Shown here one piece after another: positions 62,365 to 64,000 of a DNA stretch of 64,000 bases (its first letter is position 1; each line of letters starts with the position of its first letter). The notes below the pieces were generated by a model. It saw only the letters and a program-made list of their open reading frames with translations, was not told the origin of the DNA and did not search any database. A program made the translations under genes and the position numbers. Source of the stretch: Saururus chinensis (taxonomy: Eukaryota > Streptophyta > Magnoliopsida > Piperales > Saururaceae); assembly GCA_035235625.1 (NCBI GenBank), contig CP141143.1:3826501-3890500 (forward strand). Direction: 5' to 3'.

Positions 62365-62639
62365 TGTGAACGGCAGCTGGTGACTTTCTGTAGATATGAT
62401 ACCTTATTGTGGATCCTTTATATTAAAATCTGAAAATGATTTATGAAAAAGCGTTGTGTTAATGTTTTGTTATTCCCAGCTCGGATGATATATGTTCCCC
62501 TGTATCATGGGGTTCCTTTCTTTTTCAGTTGTGGTAAATGCTAATTTTCTAATTGTGTGGTGGCTCTTTCGTAAGACCTTAAAACTTGTATTCTGTCTCG
62601 TCATAAGTTCCTTTTATTGGCACTTTGTGTTAAAGAATT

Positions 62640-62817
62640 ATTCCCTATGTCCCATAAATGTTTGGACTTGAACTTTTTTGTCCCAGGTTAATTATCCTAT
62701 TTTATTTTATCCTTCTCATATTAATTAGCGGGTGAGGTAAAAAACTTAACAAAAAAGCTTCCTTAAATATTACAATTTTTAAAATGTGAGCGAGTAATTT
62801 GGGATGGTGTATGTATT
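62640..62817. mobile_element. Stowaway-like MITE
   Basis: The left end TTCCCTATGTCCCATAAATG and the right end (reverse complement TACACCATCCCAAATTACTC) form imperfect inverted repeats. The interior is AT-rich and non-coding. Confidence 0.5.
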
Positions 62818-63470
62818 CTTATGGCTCTTGTAAAAAAATATCTAATGTGGGGCTCAAATTGACGTCTTTTGCATTGCAAGAGAGCTAAAGGTCTAAAATC
62901 ATGCCAAAGCGACACAAAATGGTTCGATAGCTTTCACCAAAAGCAAGATAGTGTTCCTACCGTGGCATCACAGAAAGTTCGGGCATTTTTCTAGCCGTAT
63001 GTAGGACAGATATGTGCGCTAAGTAGTCCTGAAATGGGCATCTGGTAAAAAAATGTTGAAGCGTAGATCTATTATTACGCTTGAATCTGATGCTTGTATG
63101 TGTAATTATGTTAAAGAAAAAGTTTTAAAAGGCTTATACGCTAATTTCTGGGGAATCACGGTAAATGACTTATCTGAAGAATCTTCCTAGTTGATAATGC
63201 TTGTATGTGTAATCCGATGGTATCTTCCAAGTTGGAGATGTACAGAGTTGAAACCCTCTGCGGGACCTCTCTATAAAACCTAAAGCATCACTAGTCTAAT
63301 GAAGTGAAGCTGTCTCCACTGAGAAGCCTGCTTTGAATGAACTCTTTCAATAGCTGAACTTGTGTCCCTTTCTGGGTTGGATGTGAAAACAAGAAGACTC
63401 GTCGTCTTCGGATTACGTTGGTCATTAATGGACATACTCGCTCTGCTAGTTATCTAAAACATCCAAATGA

Positions 63471-63981
63471 TTAATATAGCATGGGCTTCCATTTCCAGCC
63501 AAAAGATCGTTGGGGGGTGAACTGTACAGAGATATGGAATTGAAGAGAGGTAGTTGGATGAGGAGGATGAAATAAAGCTGGTTGTTGAGGAGGTAATGCA
63601 TGCAGCGCGAGAAAACCAATTTGAGGATCATGACGGTGATGTAAGGGCAGCCAATTTTTACCCAACGGAATATTGAATGTGGACTCAACCCCACAATCTA
63701 TGGATGGGTTTCCATACTCTCCTTTGATAATGAGCCCAGAATCCAAAATGCATGGGAGCATCATGCATTCTGGATTCAGTATTTTTTTCAGGCTAAAACT
63801 CGGTCAGGACACTCTCCTTAGTCCAATCTTGATTTTCCTCGTGGAGACAATTACGAACTTGCAAAGCTATAGCCATGGCAATGCTCTGGCTATGGTAGAG
63901 CCCCTGTTGGGTCTGAGTTTGTACCCACGTAAACTGAAATGGGAAAAGAGTCCCGGTTGAGAAAAATATACGTGGGCCCAA
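63471..63981 (-). other. Possible 3' exons of an unidentified minus-strand gene
   Basis: Two minus-strand frames, 63981-63793 and 63764-63471, have protein-like composition (for example LHEENQDWTKESVL and LDSGLIIKGEYGNPSIDCGV). A frame change lies between them, where a TTTTAG acceptor-like site occurs near 63792. I recognise no family, and a competing frame covers 63694-63446. It may be the end of a gene lying mostly beyond position 64000, or chance. Confidence 0.2.
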
Positions 63982-64000
63982 ATTCTATTTCAATTAGGAT

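Larger units (their letters stand above)
62365..64000. other. 3' UTR of the WIYLD gene and intergenic DNA
   Basis: The 3' UTR probably occupies the first 250 bases. A Stowaway-like MITE follows (62640-62817). Beyond it no gene is certain; a coding-looking minus-strand stretch lies at 63471-63981. Confidence 0.45.

Overview
The window is nuclear DNA of a flowering plant, most likely a dicot or other non-grass: AT-rich intergenic DNA, spliced genes with GT-AG introns, plant-specific gene families, and many plant transposable elements. The species cannot be fixed from the sequence. No bacterial, viral or CRISPR content was seen.

Six protein-coding genes are supported. From left to right they are: an NPK1/ANP-type MAP kinase kinase kinase (minus strand, 3' end outside the window, 43-3375); V-ATPase subunit F (plus, 17071-19417); a two-LIM-domain actin-bundling protein of WLIM1 type (plus, 24144-27518); DNA polymerase lambda (plus, 14 exons, 30493-37431); a chloroplast DCC-family thiol-disulfide oxidoreductase (minus, 38408-39886), tail to tail with polymerase lambda; and a small WIYLD-domain protein with two very long introns (plus, 52888-62364). 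Exon junctions were placed by hand from splice signals, reading phase and remembered family sequence. All plausible models keep frame throughout. The genes do not form a pathway.

The rest is mostly mobile DNA. Three solo LTRs with Ty3/gypsy-like ends lie at 6960-12032, 12604-14485 and 48421-51874. The first two have perfect 5-bp target duplications; all three carry internal tandem arrays. A decayed Ty1/copia element with both LTRs lies at 43093-48118. hAT-like non-autonomous elements with TAGGG termini lie at 4951-6545, 20197-20706, 54507-54779 and 55667-56235; the last has a perfect 8-bp duplication. A broken hAT transposase (58977-60526) and a long-inverted-repeat element (54389-56339) sit in introns of the WIYLD gene, a LINE 3' fragment sits in an intron of WLIM1, and Stowaway- and Tourist-like MITEs are scattered.

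The most unusual observations are these. The 5-kb solo LTR is inserted inside what reads as the 5' exon of plastid trnV-UAC, so a plastid-DNA insertion was later split by a retrotransposon. Polymerase lambda appears to use two GC-AG introns. The WIYLD gene has a 120-bp in-frame tandem duplication that also copies the splice acceptor. The inverted-repeat element in its third intron encloses coding-looking sequence and may be a gene-capturing (Pack-type) transposon.
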